Source: Limnothrix sp. CACIAM 69d (GTDB taxonomy: Bacteria; Cyanobacteriota; Cyanobacteriia; CACIAM-69d). From it: a stretch of DNA of 64,000 bases. Shown piece after piece: positions 38,784 to 48,237 of this stretch. How positions within the stretch are numbered: the first letter of the stretch is position 1; each line of letters opens with the position of its first letter. Location: positions 29,976 through 93,975 of the forward strand of contig MKGP02000015.1 of the NCBI GenBank assembly GCA_001913845.2. The letters run 5' to 3'. A program made the translations under genes and the position numbers. The notes under the pieces are model-generated. The model was not told the DNA's origin and did not search any database. It worked only from the letters and a program-made list of their open reading frames with translations.

Positions 38784-40007
38784 TTAGGATTCAAGATGAG
38801 ATTGCAACATGGGTAGACGTTCGATGTCGTTTATAACTTGTCGAACTGCGTCATACAGAGAGCGAGTTCTACGTAGGACTCGTTCCTTTCTTGCTGTTCC
38901 TTGATAGATTGATCTTGAGTATATTTCCTCTGCAAAAACTCCATGAGTTGCCTTGCGAAGGCTATTTATTTGCTCATGTGAAAGCTGAGATAGGTCAGGC
39001 AGACAAGAATAAACTATCATTTGTGATTCATAAATTGCACCATTGATAAAGCTAGTAGACCATCCTTGCTCTGGATCGTTAGCGTCTTTGGGCTTACGAA
39101 ATGCAGTATTTGGGGTCAAAATTTTATGAATCAGATTAACTGTTTTTTCAAACAACTTCAGCAAATTGCTCTCCTGTTCAGAGCTAATAATTCTATACTG
39201 TTCCATGTAATTGCTAAGGTATTCGGCATAGTTATCGTTATAGTCAGGTGGAAGATCTCGATAGGCAAAAAATCGAAGAACAAACTCTTGGTCTTTCAGC
39301 TGCTTCTTTTTTTCCATTGGAAATCTTATGAGCTCTTGGTATTGACTCAAAGAGGCACACTTGCTCAGTAGGTTGTTGAATGCTCCTCTATATACGCAAT
39401 TTCTAATCTCCTGATCAGATAAAGCCACACTTCCAGTATTAAGGCGCTCAAAAACTTCAAATTTTAGGTTTGGGTCTGACTCGTTTAAAATCACGATACA
39501 ACGTAAATGTCGTTTATTTAGACCTGTCTTATCGCTGTATTCTAGTTGACGGAAACCTAGCCCATCCAAGTCAGCGCGTACTTTTAATTTCGTTAATATT
39601 AATGGCTCTAGTGGAGATAGATTTGCTGTTTTACTAAGGCTCTCTAGTTCGTCAGGTCTAGTAAAACGAAGTAACGAAGTCAAACGCTGTTGACCATCAA
39701 TAACGGTGTAGCGCCCATCAGATTCTTCATTCAGATAAATTACTGGAACTGGAATATTGAGTAGTAATGATTCTATAAATCGTGATGCTTTACCATCATC
39801 CCAAACATATTGGCGCTGATACTCAGGGTTTAGTATTAGTTCGCCATCGATAACCATATCTACTAACGAACGAACAGCATAATCATAGGGTTGCGTATTA
39901 AGGCGACGTTCTGTCTTGTTTTTATAGGGTAAGTCCTCAATTTGCTCTTCATCAGAAGTAATCTCGTCGGACGGATTATTTAATGATGTCGAATGTATTT
40001 CGTTCAT
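38784..40007 (-). CDS. DUF262 protein (ParB/Srx-like, GmrS-type motif)
   Basis: The 407-residue protein carries the DUF262 hallmark VIDGQQRLTSLL with DGQQR at residues 104-108, a motif used for nucleotide hydrolysis in GmrSD and related anti-phage enzymes. Typical flanking segments are NPEYQRQYVWDDGKASRFIESLLLNIPVPVIYL (60-92) and FEVFERLNTGSVALSDQEIRN (about 184-203). No DUF1524 HNH domain follows, so it is not a complete GmrSD; the effector may be the HEPN protein encoded immediately downstream. The region is AT-rich with few HIP1 sites, which suggests horizontal transfer. Modified-DNA or nucleotide sensing is inference. Confidence 0.82.
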   Translation of the reverse strand: MNEIHSTSLNNPSDEITSDEEQIEDLPYKNKTERRLNTQPYDYAVRSLVDMVIDGELILNPEYQRQYVWDDGKASRFIESLLLNIPVPVIYLNEESDGRYTVIDGQQRLTSLLRFTRPDELESLSKTANLSPLEPLILTKLKVRADLDGLGFRQLEYSDKTGLNKRHLRCIVILNESDPNLKFEVFERLNTGSVALSDQEIRNCVYRGAFNNLLSKCASLSQYQELIRFPMEKKKQLKDQEFVLRFFAYRDLPPDYNDNYAEYLSNYMEQYRIISSEQESNLLKLFEKTVNLIHKILTPNTAFRKPKDANDPEQGWSTSFINGAIYESQMIVYSCLPDLSQLSHEQINSLRKATHGVFAEEIYSRSIYQGTARKERVLRRTRSLYDAVRQVINDIERLPMLQSHLES

Positions 40008-40113
40008 GATGACTTAACTGTTTGAGCTGGGGATAATTACCAACACTAAATTATTAGTTTAGTTACTTGTTAAACATTCCAAATCTCAGCTATTTCAAAT
40101 GATCGAGGGGCTA

Positions 40114-40140
40114 CCGGGGGTATGCCTAGTATACCCCCGG
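40114..40140. terminator. Strong hairpin between DUF262 and typA
   Basis: CCGGGGGTAT (40114-40123) and ATACCCCCGG (40131-40140) are perfect 10-bp arms around a GCCTAGT loop. It lies 20 bp downstream of the typA stop on the minus strand. No T run follows, but the stem is very stable and marks the edge of the AT-rich segment. Confidence 0.6.
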
Positions 40141-40160
40141 AGCGATCGCCCTAAAACGAC

Positions 40161-41954
40161 TTAGCGCTTAGCGAGCTTTTTTGCCGGGAGCTTCCGCAAC
40201 CGAATCGATTCAGGAGTCACCTCCACCATTTCATCGGAGCCGATATATTCCAGCGCCCGTTCCAGCGTCATTTGTACCGGCGCTTGCAACTGCACCAATT
40301 CATCGCCACCGGCCGCGCGGTGGTTGGTGAGCTGCTTGGTTTTGCACACGTTCAGGTCAATGTCTTGCGGGCGGTTGTGCTCACCCACAATCATGCCCTT
40401 GTAAACCTTCGTGCCCGGTTCAATGAAGAACACGCCGCGATCTTCAGCGTTCTTCATGGCGTAGAAAGTGGCCACGCCTTCTTCAAAGGAAATCATCACC
40501 CCGTTGCGGCGGGTGTCGATGTCTCCCACGATCGGGCGGTAGTCATGGAAGCTGTGGTTCATGATCCCTTCGCCTCGGGTCATGCGCATAAACTCGCCCC
40601 GGAACCCGATCAGACCCCGCGCCGGGATGATGAATTCCAGTTGGGTACGGCCGTTTTCGCCCACACGCATGTCTTGCATTTCGGCGCGACGGGTTCCCAG
40701 CTTTTCGATGCAACTACCGGAAGCATCGTCGGGCACATCCAACACCAGCAATTCGTAAGGTTCGCAGGGTTGGCCGTTCACTTCGCGGAAGATCACCTGC
40801 GGCTGCGACACTTGGAACTCGTAGCCCTCGCGGCGCATGGTTTCGATCAAAATGCCCAGGTGCAGCTCACCCCGACCGGACACGGCCCAGCGATCGGGCG
40901 AGTCCGTTTCTTCCACACGCAAAGCCACGTTGGTTTCCAACTCGCGCATCAGGCGATCGCGCACTTGCCGCGAGGTCACAAACTTGCCCTCACGACCGGC
41001 AAAGGGCGAATCGTTCACCACAAAGGTCATTTGCAGCGTTGGCTCATCCACCTTGATCAGCGGCAGCGCTTCGGGGTTTTCGGCGCTGGCCAAAGTTTCC
41101 CCAATGTTGGCATCGGCAAAACCGGAAATGGCCACCAGGTTCCCGGCCGAAGCCTGCTCGATTTCCACCCGTTGCAGCCCTTCAAAGCCCAACAGCTTGG
41201 TAATCCGACCCTTGGTGATTGACCCGTCTTCCTTAATCAAGGCCGCTTGTTGACCGGCGCTTACCGTCCCGTTATGGATCCGGCCAATCACAATCCGACC
41301 CAGATATTCGGAATAGTCCAGGGTGGTCACTTGCAGTTGGAAGGGTTTTTCGGGGTCGCCCACAGGCGCAGGCACATGCTCCAGAATCGCTTCAAACAAG
41401 GGTTGCATGTCCTTGTTTTCGTCGGCCAAGTCGTTCTTGGCAAAGCCAGCCATCCCCGAAGCAAACAGGTAGGGGAAGTCGCACTGGTCGTCATCGGCTC
41501 CCAGCTCGATGAACAGATCCAACACCTTGTCCACGGCGGTCATGGGTTCCACACGCGGGCGATCGATCTTGTTCACCACCACGATCGGGCGTAGACCCTT
41601 TTCCAGCGCTTTCTTCAGCACAAAGCGCGTTTGGGGCATCGGCCCTTCGTTGGCATCCACAATCAGCACGCAGCCATCCACCATGCCCAACACCCGCTCC
41701 ACTTCGCCGCCGAAGTCCGCGTGGCCAGGGGTGTCAACGATGTTGATTAGGGTTTCTTTGTAACGAACCGCAGTATTTTTTGACAAAATCGTGATGCCGC
41801 GCTCCCGTTCGAGGTCGTTGGAGTCCATCACGCAGGTGGGCACTTCTTCGCCCTCGCGGAAAATGCCAGATTGCTTCAGCAGCGCGTCAACCAGGGTGGT
41901 TTTACCATGGTCAACGTGGGCAATGATGGCAACGTTACGAATCGGGAGGCTCAT
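40161..41954 (-). CDS. typA: Ribosome-associated GTPase TypA/BipA
   Basis: TypA is a translational GTPase related to EF-G and LepA that assists ribosome assembly and stress adaptation. The 597-residue length is normal. G1 reads [15 protein letters not shown] (from residue 12), G3 [12 protein letters not shown], and G4 [10 protein letters not shown]. The EF-G-like domains contain [18 protein letters not shown], and the C-terminal TypA-specific part contains [16 protein letters not shown]. The tail is basic ([12 protein letters not shown]). The gene is GC-rich with normal HIP1 density, in contrast with the DUF262 operon next to it. Confidence 0.97.
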   Translation of the reverse strand: MSLPIRNVAIIAHVDHGKTTLVDALLKQSGIFREGEEVPTCVMDSNDLERERGITILSKNTAVRYKETLINIVDTPGHADFGGEVERVLGMVDGCVLIVDANEGPMPQTRFVLKKALEKGLRPIVVVNKIDRPRVEPMTAVDKVLDLFIELGADDDQCDFPYLFASGMAGFAKNDLADENKDMQPLFEAILEHVPAPVGDPEKPFQLQVTTLDYSEYLGRIVIGRIHNGTVSAGQQAALIKEDGSITKGRITKLLGFEGLQRVEIEQASAGNLVAISGFADANIGETLASAENPEALPLIKVDEPTLQMTFVVNDSPFAGREGKFVTSRQVRDRLMRELETNVALRVEETDSPDRWAVSGRGELHLGILIETMRREGYEFQVSQPQVIFREVNGQPCEPYELLVLDVPDDASGSCIEKLGTRRAEMQDMRVGENGRTQLEFIIPARGLIGFRGEFMRMTRGEGIMNHSFHDYRPIVGDIDTRRNGVMISFEEGVATFYAMKNAEDRGVFFIEPGTKVYKGMIVGEHNRPQDIDLNVCKTKQLTNHRAAGGDELVQLQAPVQMTLERALEYIGSDEMVEVTPESIRLRKLPAKKLAKR

Positions 41955-42276
41955 AGGTTGATTAGCGATGGGTTCACACGGGCCCCACTGGCAGCAAGCG
42001 GTCCAGCAGGTTGGGTCTCGGAAAGACGATTTTTGTAAAAATCTGTAATGATTCTAGCCCAGGATTGCCAATTCGCATGGGCAATGTTATTGGCAAGTGT
42101 GATTGGCCACTGACTTTTGCGGCCAAATATGCCAAACAGTTGTGCCAAACGGCTATGCCAAACCAGCTCGCCAGCGTCCGGCCACCAAGCGCAAGGGCGA
42201 GCTTGAGGGACAGTCTGGGAAGCTGGTTTGGGGCTAGGGCCACGCCAAAAACAGTCGATCGCCCGGCTTAACTGGT
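41955..42276. other. typA/ispG intergenic region
   Basis: About 320 bp between two minus-strand genes. It should hold the typA promoter. Short frames on both strands here are not convincing. No hairpin stands out. Confidence 0.4.
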
Positions 42277-43521
42277 TTAACTGGTGGGCGGATCTACCCA
42301 ACGGCCATCGGCCTTAATCAGCTCAATCAGCGCCGACACACCCTCGGTTTCCGGCACGCGCTTGATTTCGTCACGACCGCGATACAGGGCGATCGTCCCC
42401 GGCGTTTTGCCCACATAGCCGTAGTCCGCATCGGCCATTTCGCCCGGCCCGTTCACAATGCAGCCCATCACGGCAATGTCCAAGCCCACCAGGTGTTTCG
42501 TCGCTTCCCGCACTTGGTGCAGCACCTCTTCGAGGCTAAACAGCGTCCGCCCACAGGAGGGGCAAGCCACGTATTCCACCATCGTTTTCCGCAAGCCCAG
42601 TGATTGCAGAATGCTGTAGCAAACGGGAATTTCCTTTTCGGGGGCTTCCGTCAGGGAAACGCGAATCGTGTCGCCGATGCCTTCCGCCAGCAGGGTAGCA
42701 ATCCCAGCGGTGGACTTCACCCGGCCGTAGTCGCCGTCGCCCGCTTCCGTCACACCCAAATGGATCGGGTAGGGCATCCCGGCCTCATCCAGTCGCTTGG
42801 CTAGCAATCGATAGGCCGCCAGCATCACGGGCACGCGGGAGGCCTTCATGGAAATCACCAGGTTTTGGAATTGCATGTCTTCGCAAATCCGCAGGAATTC
42901 CAATGCCGATTCCACCATGCCCAGGGGCGTGTCACCGTAGGTAAACACCATCCGCTCTGCGAGGGAGCCGTGGTTTACGCCAATCCGCATACACTTGTTC
43001 TGCTCACCCAGGGTTTCCACGAGGGGTTGCAGGGTTTCGCGAATTTTCTTGCCGATCGCCTCGAATTCAGCGGCGCTGTAGTCCTGGTCAGCACGGGGCT
43101 TTTCAAACACATACAAGCCCGGATTGATCCGCACCTTATCGACGTGCTTGGCCACTTCCAGGGCGATTTTCATGCCGTTGTGGTGTACGTCGGCCACCAG
43201 GGGCACGGGGCGGTAGGTGTCTTCCAGGGTTTTGCGAATGCTTTCCATGGCCTTGGCGTGGGCCAGGCTGGGGACGGTGACGCGCACGATTTCGCAGCCG
43301 ATTTCGTGGAGGCGGCGGATGGCGGCGACCGAACCAGGAATGTCGAGGGTATCTTCGTTAATCATCGACTGCACCACGACCGGATGGCCACCCCCGATCG
43401 TGATGTCGCCCACTTGCACGGGGCGGGTTTGGCGACGATGGATCGTGGTGTCAAACAGTCGATCGTCTAGGTTGGTGGCGATGCTGCCGTTGGGAACGGG
43501 GGGTTTCGGCAGGGTTTGCAT
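42277..43521 (-). CDS. ispG: 4-hydroxy-3-methylbut-2-enyl diphosphate synthase
   Basis: IspG (GcpE) performs the reductive conversion of MEcPP to HMBPP in the non-mevalonate isoprenoid pathway, using a [4Fe-4S] cluster, in cyanobacteria with ferredoxin as donor. The 414-residue protein is the bacterial short form. The N-terminal part reads [15 protein letters not shown] and [14 protein letters not shown]. Cluster cysteines are in [12 protein letters not shown] and [32 protein letters not shown] is the substrate-binding region. It supplies precursors for the carotenoids and chlorophyll phytyl chain whose genes also occur in the window. The upstream region contains the tatA promoter in the other direction. 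Confidence 0.97.
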   Translation of the reverse strand: MQTLPKPPVPNGSIATNLDDRLFDTTIHRRQTRPVQVGDITIGGGHPVVVQSMINEDTLDIPGSVAAIRRLHEIGCEIVRVTVPSLAHAKAMESIRKTLEDTYRPVPLVADVHHNGMKIALEVAKHVDKVRINPGLYVFEKPRADQDYSAAEFEAIGKKIRETLQPLVETLGEQNKCMRIGVNHGSLAERMVFTYGDTPLGMVESALEFLRICEDMQFQNLVISMKASRVPVMLAAYRLLAKRLDEAGMPYPIHLGVTEAGDGDYGRVKSTAGIATLLAEGIGDTIRVSLTEAPEKEIPVCYSILQSLGLRKTMVEYVACPSCGRTLFSLEEVLHQVREATKHLVGLDIAVMGCIVNGPGEMADADYGYVGKTPGTIALYRGRDEIKRVPETEGVSALIELIKADGRWVDPPTS

Positions 43522-43879
43522 GGCTTCGCTCCGATCACGGATGGCGCGGGGTATGTCTGAAGGCGCGGATAATTAAAAGCGGTGGCCCAATAAATGGGTT
43601 GCCCAGTTTTTTAGGTTGCCATACTTTGGGCGATCGCTTGGGGTTTGTGGCGGATTTGACGATTTGCGCTGGTGATGGAGTCAGTCAGATCCGACAATTG
43701 GTGCTATTGATCAAAGCAACATGGGGGTGCGATCGCCCCAAACGCATTACCCCAAACCTTGACTTCGCCGCGAGCAAGTCGTCGGGGCAAGGGGCTTAAG
43801 CCCCTTGTCTGTGTCCTTGCTTGCGGGTGACGTGAGGAATGGTTACTTCAGCAGGTTATTTCGTAGGAGAGGCGCGATC
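43522..43879. other. Divergent ispG/tatA region with a palindrome
   Basis: About 360 bp between divergent genes, containing the perfect 20-nt core palindrome CAAGGGGCTTAAGCCCCTTG (43788-43807) without recognisable element ends. The ispG promoter should lie to the left of it and the tatA promoter within or after it. No gene is supported. Confidence 0.5.
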
Positions 43880-44086
43880 GTGTTTGGACTGGGCTGGCCG
43901 GAAGTGCTGTTGATTTTGTTGGTGGCAATCTTGATCTTTGGGCCTAAGAAGCTGCCCCAGTTAGGCGGGGCCTTGGGCAAAACCCTGCGCGGTTTTCGCG
44001 ATGAGCTAAACCCCGAGGAAACCGAGAGCGATCGCCCCGCTGGCCCACCGGATGTGGATGGAGAAGTGATCAAGGGCGATCGATAG
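43880..44086 (+). CDS. tatA: Twin-arginine translocase subunit TatA/E
   Basis: TatA polymerises to form the conducting element of the Tat pathway in the thylakoid or plasma membrane. The 68-residue product starts with GTG (43880) preceded by AGGAGAGG at a good distance. The order is a short N-terminal segment (FGLGWPEV), a membrane helix (LLILLVAILIFGPKKLP), an amphipathic helix (LGKTLRGFRDEL) and an acidic tail (NPEETESDRPAG). FGPKKLP is the conserved hinge. An ATG-starting longer frame from 43805 overlaps the palindrome and is not supported. Confidence 0.93.
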   Translation: MFGLGWPEVLLILLVAILIFGPKKLPQLGGALGKTLRGFRDELNPEETESDRPAGPPDVDGEVIKGDR

Positions 44087-44123
44087 TTATTAGTTACTTG
44101 AGACTAGCAGCCTCAATCAGTAG

Positions 44124-44142
44124 TGCCTGGGTAAGCCAGGCA
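44124..44142 (+). terminator. Hairpin after tatA
   Basis: TGCCTGG (44124-44130) and CCAGGCA (44136-44142) form a perfect 7-bp stem with a GTAAG loop, 37 bp after the tatA stop. It is followed by TTGTCC, so the T run is weak. Confidence 0.5.
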
Positions 44143-44268
44143 TTGTCCACTCCATTAAAAATATTTCGCATAAAGTTGACGAAGGCAGTTAATTTCTAAG
44201 CGACCATAGCTCAACCTTGAAATTTCTGATAAAACATAGACGGGTATTTCAAATATTTCCCTTTTGTT

Positions 44269-45633
44269 ATGCAACTCAAGTCAATCAAATTAAAAAACAT
44301 TGGATTGTTTTCAGATCAAGAAATTTCTATTGCTCCAACACTTAAAAATCACAGTAACATTACAATTTTTATTGGCAGAAATGGCGCTGGCAAAACATCA
44401 ATTCTAAAATCAATAGCAACTTCCTTAAGTTGGTTTATTTCTCGATTGCGAACCGAAAAAGGGGTTGGCAACTCGATTTTGGAAGAAGAAATTTTAAATA
44501 AAGCCAATGCTGGACTGATTGAAATAGCAGTAGAGATTGATGACTCTCAAATTCAGTATCAGGATCGCAGTAAAGATGACTACTTTCAATGGACACTTGC
44601 AAAACTTAGAAGAGGTCGAAGCTCATCATTTGCTAGTAATCTCATTGCCTGCACTCGGTTAGCAGAAGTTTATCGAGACTCTCTTACTAATGATGACACT
44701 GCAAGTCTGCCATTGATTGCATTTTACCCTGTTGAACGGATCGTACTTGATATTCCCTTGAAAATTAGAACTAAACATACTTTCTTCCAACTAGATGCTT
44801 ATGATAATTCCTTAAATCAAGGAGTAGACTTTCGCCGATTTTTTGAATGGTTTCGTGAACGAGAAGATGCAGAAAATGAATCGACTATTTCTGAAGACTT
44901 CTTCAGTCAAATACCATTGTTTGACGTTACACCCGAATTTTGGGAAAGACTCAAACAGCTCAATGCCTCTGCGAAAGATCGGCAGCTCATGGCAGTGCGT
45001 ACAGCCATTAGCCAGTTTATGCCTCATATGAAAAATTTACGAGTTCGTCGTAAGCCACGTCTTCACATGACAATTGATAAGCATGGTGAAACACTAAATG
45101 TTGCTCAATTATCGCAGGGTGAAAAATCTCTGATGGCGCTTGTAGGCGATATTGCTCGTCGTCTAGCCATGCTGAATCCCGGTCTTGATAACCCTTTGAC
45201 AGGCAAGGGGATTGTTTTGATTGATGAAATTGATCTACATCTCCATCCTTCTTGGCAGCGAAAAATCTGTGAACACCTTGCTGAAACATTTCCTAATTGT
45301 CAATTTGTATTGACTACTCATTCATCATTAGTCATCAGTGATTACAAAGATGTTTTACTCTATGGTTTGAGTGACGGCGAAGTTCACGAGCTTCCCCCCC
45401 AGTATGGTCAAGATGTGAATACAGTGTTGCTTGAGATTATGGATACCAGAATCCGTAGTCAAGCTATTGATGAGCGGTTAGGTGATTTACTGGATGCCAT
45501 CCAGGATGTGAACTTAGAGCTTGCCCGAAGCTTACTGGCACAACTAAGCCAAGAACTGCCTGAGAATCATATTGAACTCATCAAAGCAAAACTACTTTTG
45601 CGAAAACAGGAACTTCGTCATGCGAGTCATTAG
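44269..45633 (+). CDS. PtuA-like AAA ATPase of a Septu-type system
   Basis: The 454-residue protein is an ABC/SMC-like ATPase of the kind paired with HNH nucleases in Septu and some retron systems. Walker A is IGRNGAGKTSILKSIA (Lys42), the signature LSQGEKSLMALVGDIARRL is near residue 283, Walker B GIVLIDEIDLHLHP is near 315, and TTHSSLVISD, the H-loop, is near 350. The central region between Walker A and the signature is variable. The stop overlaps the start of the HNH gene by 14 bp, so translation is coupled. The segment is AT-rich against its GC-rich flanks. A retron would also need a reverse transcriptase and ncRNA; none is present. Confidence 0.8.
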   Translation: MQLKSIKLKNIGLFSDQEISIAPTLKNHSNITIFIGRNGAGKTSILKSIATSLSWFISRLRTEKGVGNSILEEEILNKANAGLIEIAVEIDDSQIQYQDRSKDDYFQWTLAKLRRGRSSSFASNLIACTRLAEVYRDSLTNDDTASLPLIAFYPVERIVLDIPLKIRTKHTFFQLDAYDNSLNQGVDFRRFFEWFREREDAENESTISEDFFSQIPLFDVTPEFWERLKQLNASAKDRQLMAVRTAISQFMPHMKNLRVRRKPRLHMTIDKHGETLNVAQLSQGEKSLMALVGDIARRLAMLNPGLDNPLTGKGIVLIDEIDLHLHPSWQRKICEHLAETFPNCQFVLTTHSSLVISDYKDVLLYGLSDGEVHELPPQYGQDVNTVLLEIMDTRIRSQAIDERLGDLLDAIQDVNLELARSLLAQLSQELPENHIELIKAKLLLRKQELRHASH

Positions 45634-46297
45634 AAAAAGCACAGAGCCTGCAAGCTTAACGACCTGGAAAAAGAAGCATCCCAAAGGACAATATCAAGAT
45701 CTAGATCCCAGCGTTCGGATTGATATCCGGCAAAAGAGCTTATCAGAGCAATACTATCTCTGTGCCTATTGCTGTCAGAGAATCAAAGATATTGGTGACT
45801 GTCATAATGAACATTTAGAAGCGCAGAGCCTCAATCCGAAGCGAACACTTGATTTTCAAAATATTGTTGCCAGTTGCGATACGCCAGGGCAATGCGGCAG
45901 ATCGCATCAGTCGCAACCATTACCTTTAACTCCAGTCATGGATGAGTGTGAAACAGAACTATTATTTAAAATTAGTGGTCGCGTAGAGGGACTAACCGAT
46001 CGTGCCTGTATAACTATTCAAGTTCTAAATCTAGGTGATCGTAACAAGCCTAACCTAGCTCTGATTGAGAAGCGCAGACAACTGGTTAATTCCTTATTTT
46101 GGGAGCATGGCATCAATTCCGATAAAGGGCTAATGCAAGACTTAGAAGAAGATGACTTTCTATATGACTTCTACGAAGAGATACTTCATGATTTACAAAA
46201 ACCTCAAGGGGAGAAGTTAGATGCCTTTGCTCCGGTGGCTGTTAGCATTATCCGAAGTTGGCTGAGTCGTAAAAATCCAGCTAAGAAAAGCAAGTAA
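45620..46297 (+). CDS. PtuB-like HNH endonuclease (TIGR02646 type)
   Basis: The 225-residue protein has the HNH pattern of the TIGR02646 family: LCAYCCQRI (Cys48, Cys51), then HNEHLEAQSLNPKRTLDFQNIVASC (His62, Asn63, His65 and Cys86), then GQCGRSHQ. These residues bind a structural zinc and the catalytic metal. In Septu the ATPase and HNH protein form a complex that cleaves nucleic acid. The ATG at 45620 lies inside the end of the ATPase gene (14-bp overlap). The C-terminal tail is Lys-rich. The assignment rests on gene order and motifs; no experimental activity is known for this pair. Confidence 0.8.
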   Translation: MRVIRKSTEPASLTTWKKKHPKGQYQDLDPSVRIDIRQKSLSEQYYLCAYCCQRIKDIGDCHNEHLEAQSLNPKRTLDFQNIVASCDTPGQCGRSHQSQPLPLTPVMDECETELLFKISGRVEGLTDRACITIQVLNLGDRNKPNLALIEKRRQLVNSLFWEHGINSDKGLMQDLEEDDFLYDFYEEILHDLQKPQGEKLDAFAPVAVSIIRSWLSRKNPAKKSK

Positions 46298-46341
46298 TTG
46301 CCTTGAAAATATCTCGATGATATGGACTGGAGAGCAATTTG

Positions 46342-47340
46342 ATGAAAGCGATCGCCCTGAGTCAGCCCGGTGGGCCGGAAAATTTGCAGATCCAAGATTT
46401 ACCCCAGCCGGAGATTACGGCGGGCCAAGTGTTGGTGAAGCTCAAAGCGGCCGGCATTAACCCGATCGATACCAAGTTGCGATCGCGTGGCACGTTTTAC
46501 CCCGACGCAACGCCCCAGGTGCTCGGCTGCGATGGGGCTGGGATCATTGAGGCGATCGGCTCCGAGGTGACGGGCTGGCAACCGGGCCAGGCGGTTTATT
46601 TTTGCTATGGCGGGTTGGGTGGCCCGGCGGGTAACTATGCGGAATGGGCGGCGGTGGATGCCCGTTGCCTAGCTCCCAAGCCCGATCGCCTGAGCTTTGC
46701 GGAAGCGGCGGCGGCTCCGTTGGTGTTGATTACCGCTTGGGAGGCCCTGCGCGATCGAGCACGCATCATCGCTGGCCAAAAGGTGCTGATCCATGCCGGG
46801 GCTGGGGGCGTGGGCCATGTGGCGATTCAGTTGGCTAAGCTCTGGGGGGCGGAGGTGGCCACCACGGTCAGCACGCCCGAGAAGGCGGATTTTGTGGCTG
46901 GATTGGGGTGCGATCGCCCGATTCTCTATGGCCAAGAGGATTTCGTCAGCGCCGTGCAGGGCTGGACGGGCGGCCAAGGCGTGGATATTGCCTTTGATAC
47001 GGTGGGTGGCGACCTGCTGACGGCTACCTTTCCGGCGGTGAAGCCCTACGGCGACGTGGTGACGATTTTGGAACCCGCAGCCAACACCAACTGGAAGGTT
47101 GCCCGCAACAATAACTTGCGCATTGGGTTGGAGTTGATGCTCACGCCACTGCTGAAGCATTGGGATGCGGGCTTGCGGCATCAGGCGGAGATTTTGCGTC
47201 AATGCGCGGCCTGGATTGATGCGGGCCAACTCAAAATTCAGTTGCACCAAACCTTGCCGCTTGATCGCGCCGCTGAGGCTCACCAATTGCTGGAGCAAGG
47301 CGGTTTGATTGGCAAGCTGGCCCTGGTGATCGACCCCTAA
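46342..47340 (+). CDS. Quinone-oxidoreductase-like MDR enzyme
   Basis: This 332-residue medium-chain dehydrogenase/reductase is of the quinone-oxidoreductase (QOR) type. It starts MKAIALSQPGGPENLQI, with INPIDTKLRSRG and QVLGCDGAGIIEAIGSEV at the N-terminal domain and the NADPH-binding glycine motif VLIHAGAGGVGHVAIQLAKL (residues about 149-168). The usual catalytic zinc ligands of alcohol dehydrogenases are not all present, so it is probably a zinc-independent quinone reductase or alkenal reductase. It follows the Septu-type pair by 44 bp on the same strand but has normal GC content and belongs to the chromosomal backbone. Confidence 0.85.
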   Translation: MKAIALSQPGGPENLQIQDLPQPEITAGQVLVKLKAAGINPIDTKLRSRGTFYPDATPQVLGCDGAGIIEAIGSEVTGWQPGQAVYFCYGGLGGPAGNYAEWAAVDARCLAPKPDRLSFAEAAAAPLVLITAWEALRDRARIIAGQKVLIHAGAGGVGHVAIQLAKLWGAEVATTVSTPEKADFVAGLGCDRPILYGQEDFVSAVQGWTGGQGVDIAFDTVGGDLLTATFPAVKPYGDVVTILEPAANTNWKVARNNNLRIGLELMLTPLLKHWDAGLRHQAEILRQCAAWIDAGQLKIQLHQTLPLDRAAEAHQLLEQGGLIGKLALVIDP

Positions 47341-47453
47341 TTTCAGGCTGAAAGTTTGCGACTTTGAACGGCTGGGCGATCGCGCGGAATCATCCCCGAA
47401 TGGGATTTGAATTCAGTGGCTATGCTGGAGAGAGTTCCTGCGATCGCCCTGCC

Positions 47454-48038
47454 ATGACTGCTTCGATTGCCGCCCAGTTAATTGCTGCCAGCCTCACACC
47501 TGACGAGTATCGCGCCCTTGAAGAAAAAAGCGAAACTCGCCACGAATATTGCGATGGAGTATCAATCCCCATGACCGGTGGCAGCTATCGACATAGCCAA
47601 ATTATTACTAACTTGATAGTGCTGCTGGCTACGGCTTGGGCCGAAACGGAATATACCGTTCATGCCAATGATTTGCGCGTTTGGTTACCGAAATGGCAAA
47701 CGGGTACATATCCGGATGTGCTGGTCATTACAGGTGAGCCACGCTTCACCGAAAATCGCACTGATGAAGTGTTAAATCCCACACTGATCATTGAGGTTTT
47801 GTCACCTTCAACGGCGGATTACGATCGCACGAAAAAGTTTAGTAAATATTGTTCAATTCCTGAGTTTCGGGAATATCTGTTGGTGGCTCAGGAAGAACCG
47901 GCCATCGATCGATTCTGGTTGGGTGAAGACGGCGACTGGCGTTGGCGAAGAACCGAAGGATTGACAGAAACCTGCTCGATCGCCACCGGCAATTTAGCGT
48001 TACCCCTGTCCAAAATTTATCGATCGGTTAGCTTTTAA
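47454..48038 (+). CDS. Uma2-family putative endonuclease, duplicated copy 1
   Basis: The 194-residue Uma2/DUF820 protein shows SLTPDEYRALEEKSETRHEYCDG (residues 13-35), the catalytic-core strand GTYPDVLVITGEP, and PTLIIEVLSPSTADYDRTKK. It is the first of two neighbours with nearly identical first 43 and last 92 codons but different middles (bases 47583-47762 here). The ATG at 47454 is taken as start because the segment before it belongs to the duplicated upstream sequence, which gives a longer but dubious frame. The PD-(D/E)xK-like residues appear intact. The role is unknown. Confidence 0.85.
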   Translation: MTASIAAQLIAASLTPDEYRALEEKSETRHEYCDGVSIPMTGGSYRHSQIITNLIVLLATAWAETEYTVHANDLRVWLPKWQTGTYPDVLVITGEPRFTENRTDEVLNPTLIIEVLSPSTADYDRTKKFSKYCSIPEFREYLLVAQEEPAIDRFWLGEDGDWRWRRTEGLTETCSIATGNLALPLSKIYRSVSF

Positions 48039-48057
48039 ATTCGGTTACCCATCAGCA

Positions 48058-48147
48058 TTGCCCATGAACCCGACTCGATCGAGCGCCTCATCCTGGCAAG
48101 CCGTCATCCGTTGGGTGGCGATCGGCTGTGTTGTATTGGCCTTCGTC
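48058..48147 (+). pseudogene. Orphan 5' fragment of the GT39-like gene
   Basis: The first about 30 codons of the glycosyltransferase gene (PMNPTRSSASSWQAVIRWV...) are repeated here and then run into the upstream sequence of the second Uma2 gene. The reading frame happens to stay open into that gene, creating a chimeric 251-codon frame (48058-48813) that could be mistaken for a fused protein with an N-terminal membrane helix. It is best seen as a by-product of the duplication. Confidence 0.75.
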
Positions 48148-48237
48148 TTTGAACGGCTGGGCGATCGCACGGAATCGTCCCCAAATGGGTTTGAATTCAG
48201 TGGCTATGCTGGAGAGAGTTCTTGCGATCGTCCTGCC

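Noticed and set aside
38784..40007. Complete GmrSD type IV restriction enzyme
   Set aside because: Only the DUF262 (GmrS-like) part exists. The C-terminal DUF1524 HNH domain is missing, and the next gene is a HEPN protein instead.
40272..41222. 316-codon frame opposite typA
   Set aside because: Antisense to the TypA GTPase, with no conserved motif of its own.
44269..46297. Retron with PtuA/PtuB effectors
   Set aside because: No reverse transcriptase and no msr/msd-like sequence were seen within the window on either side.
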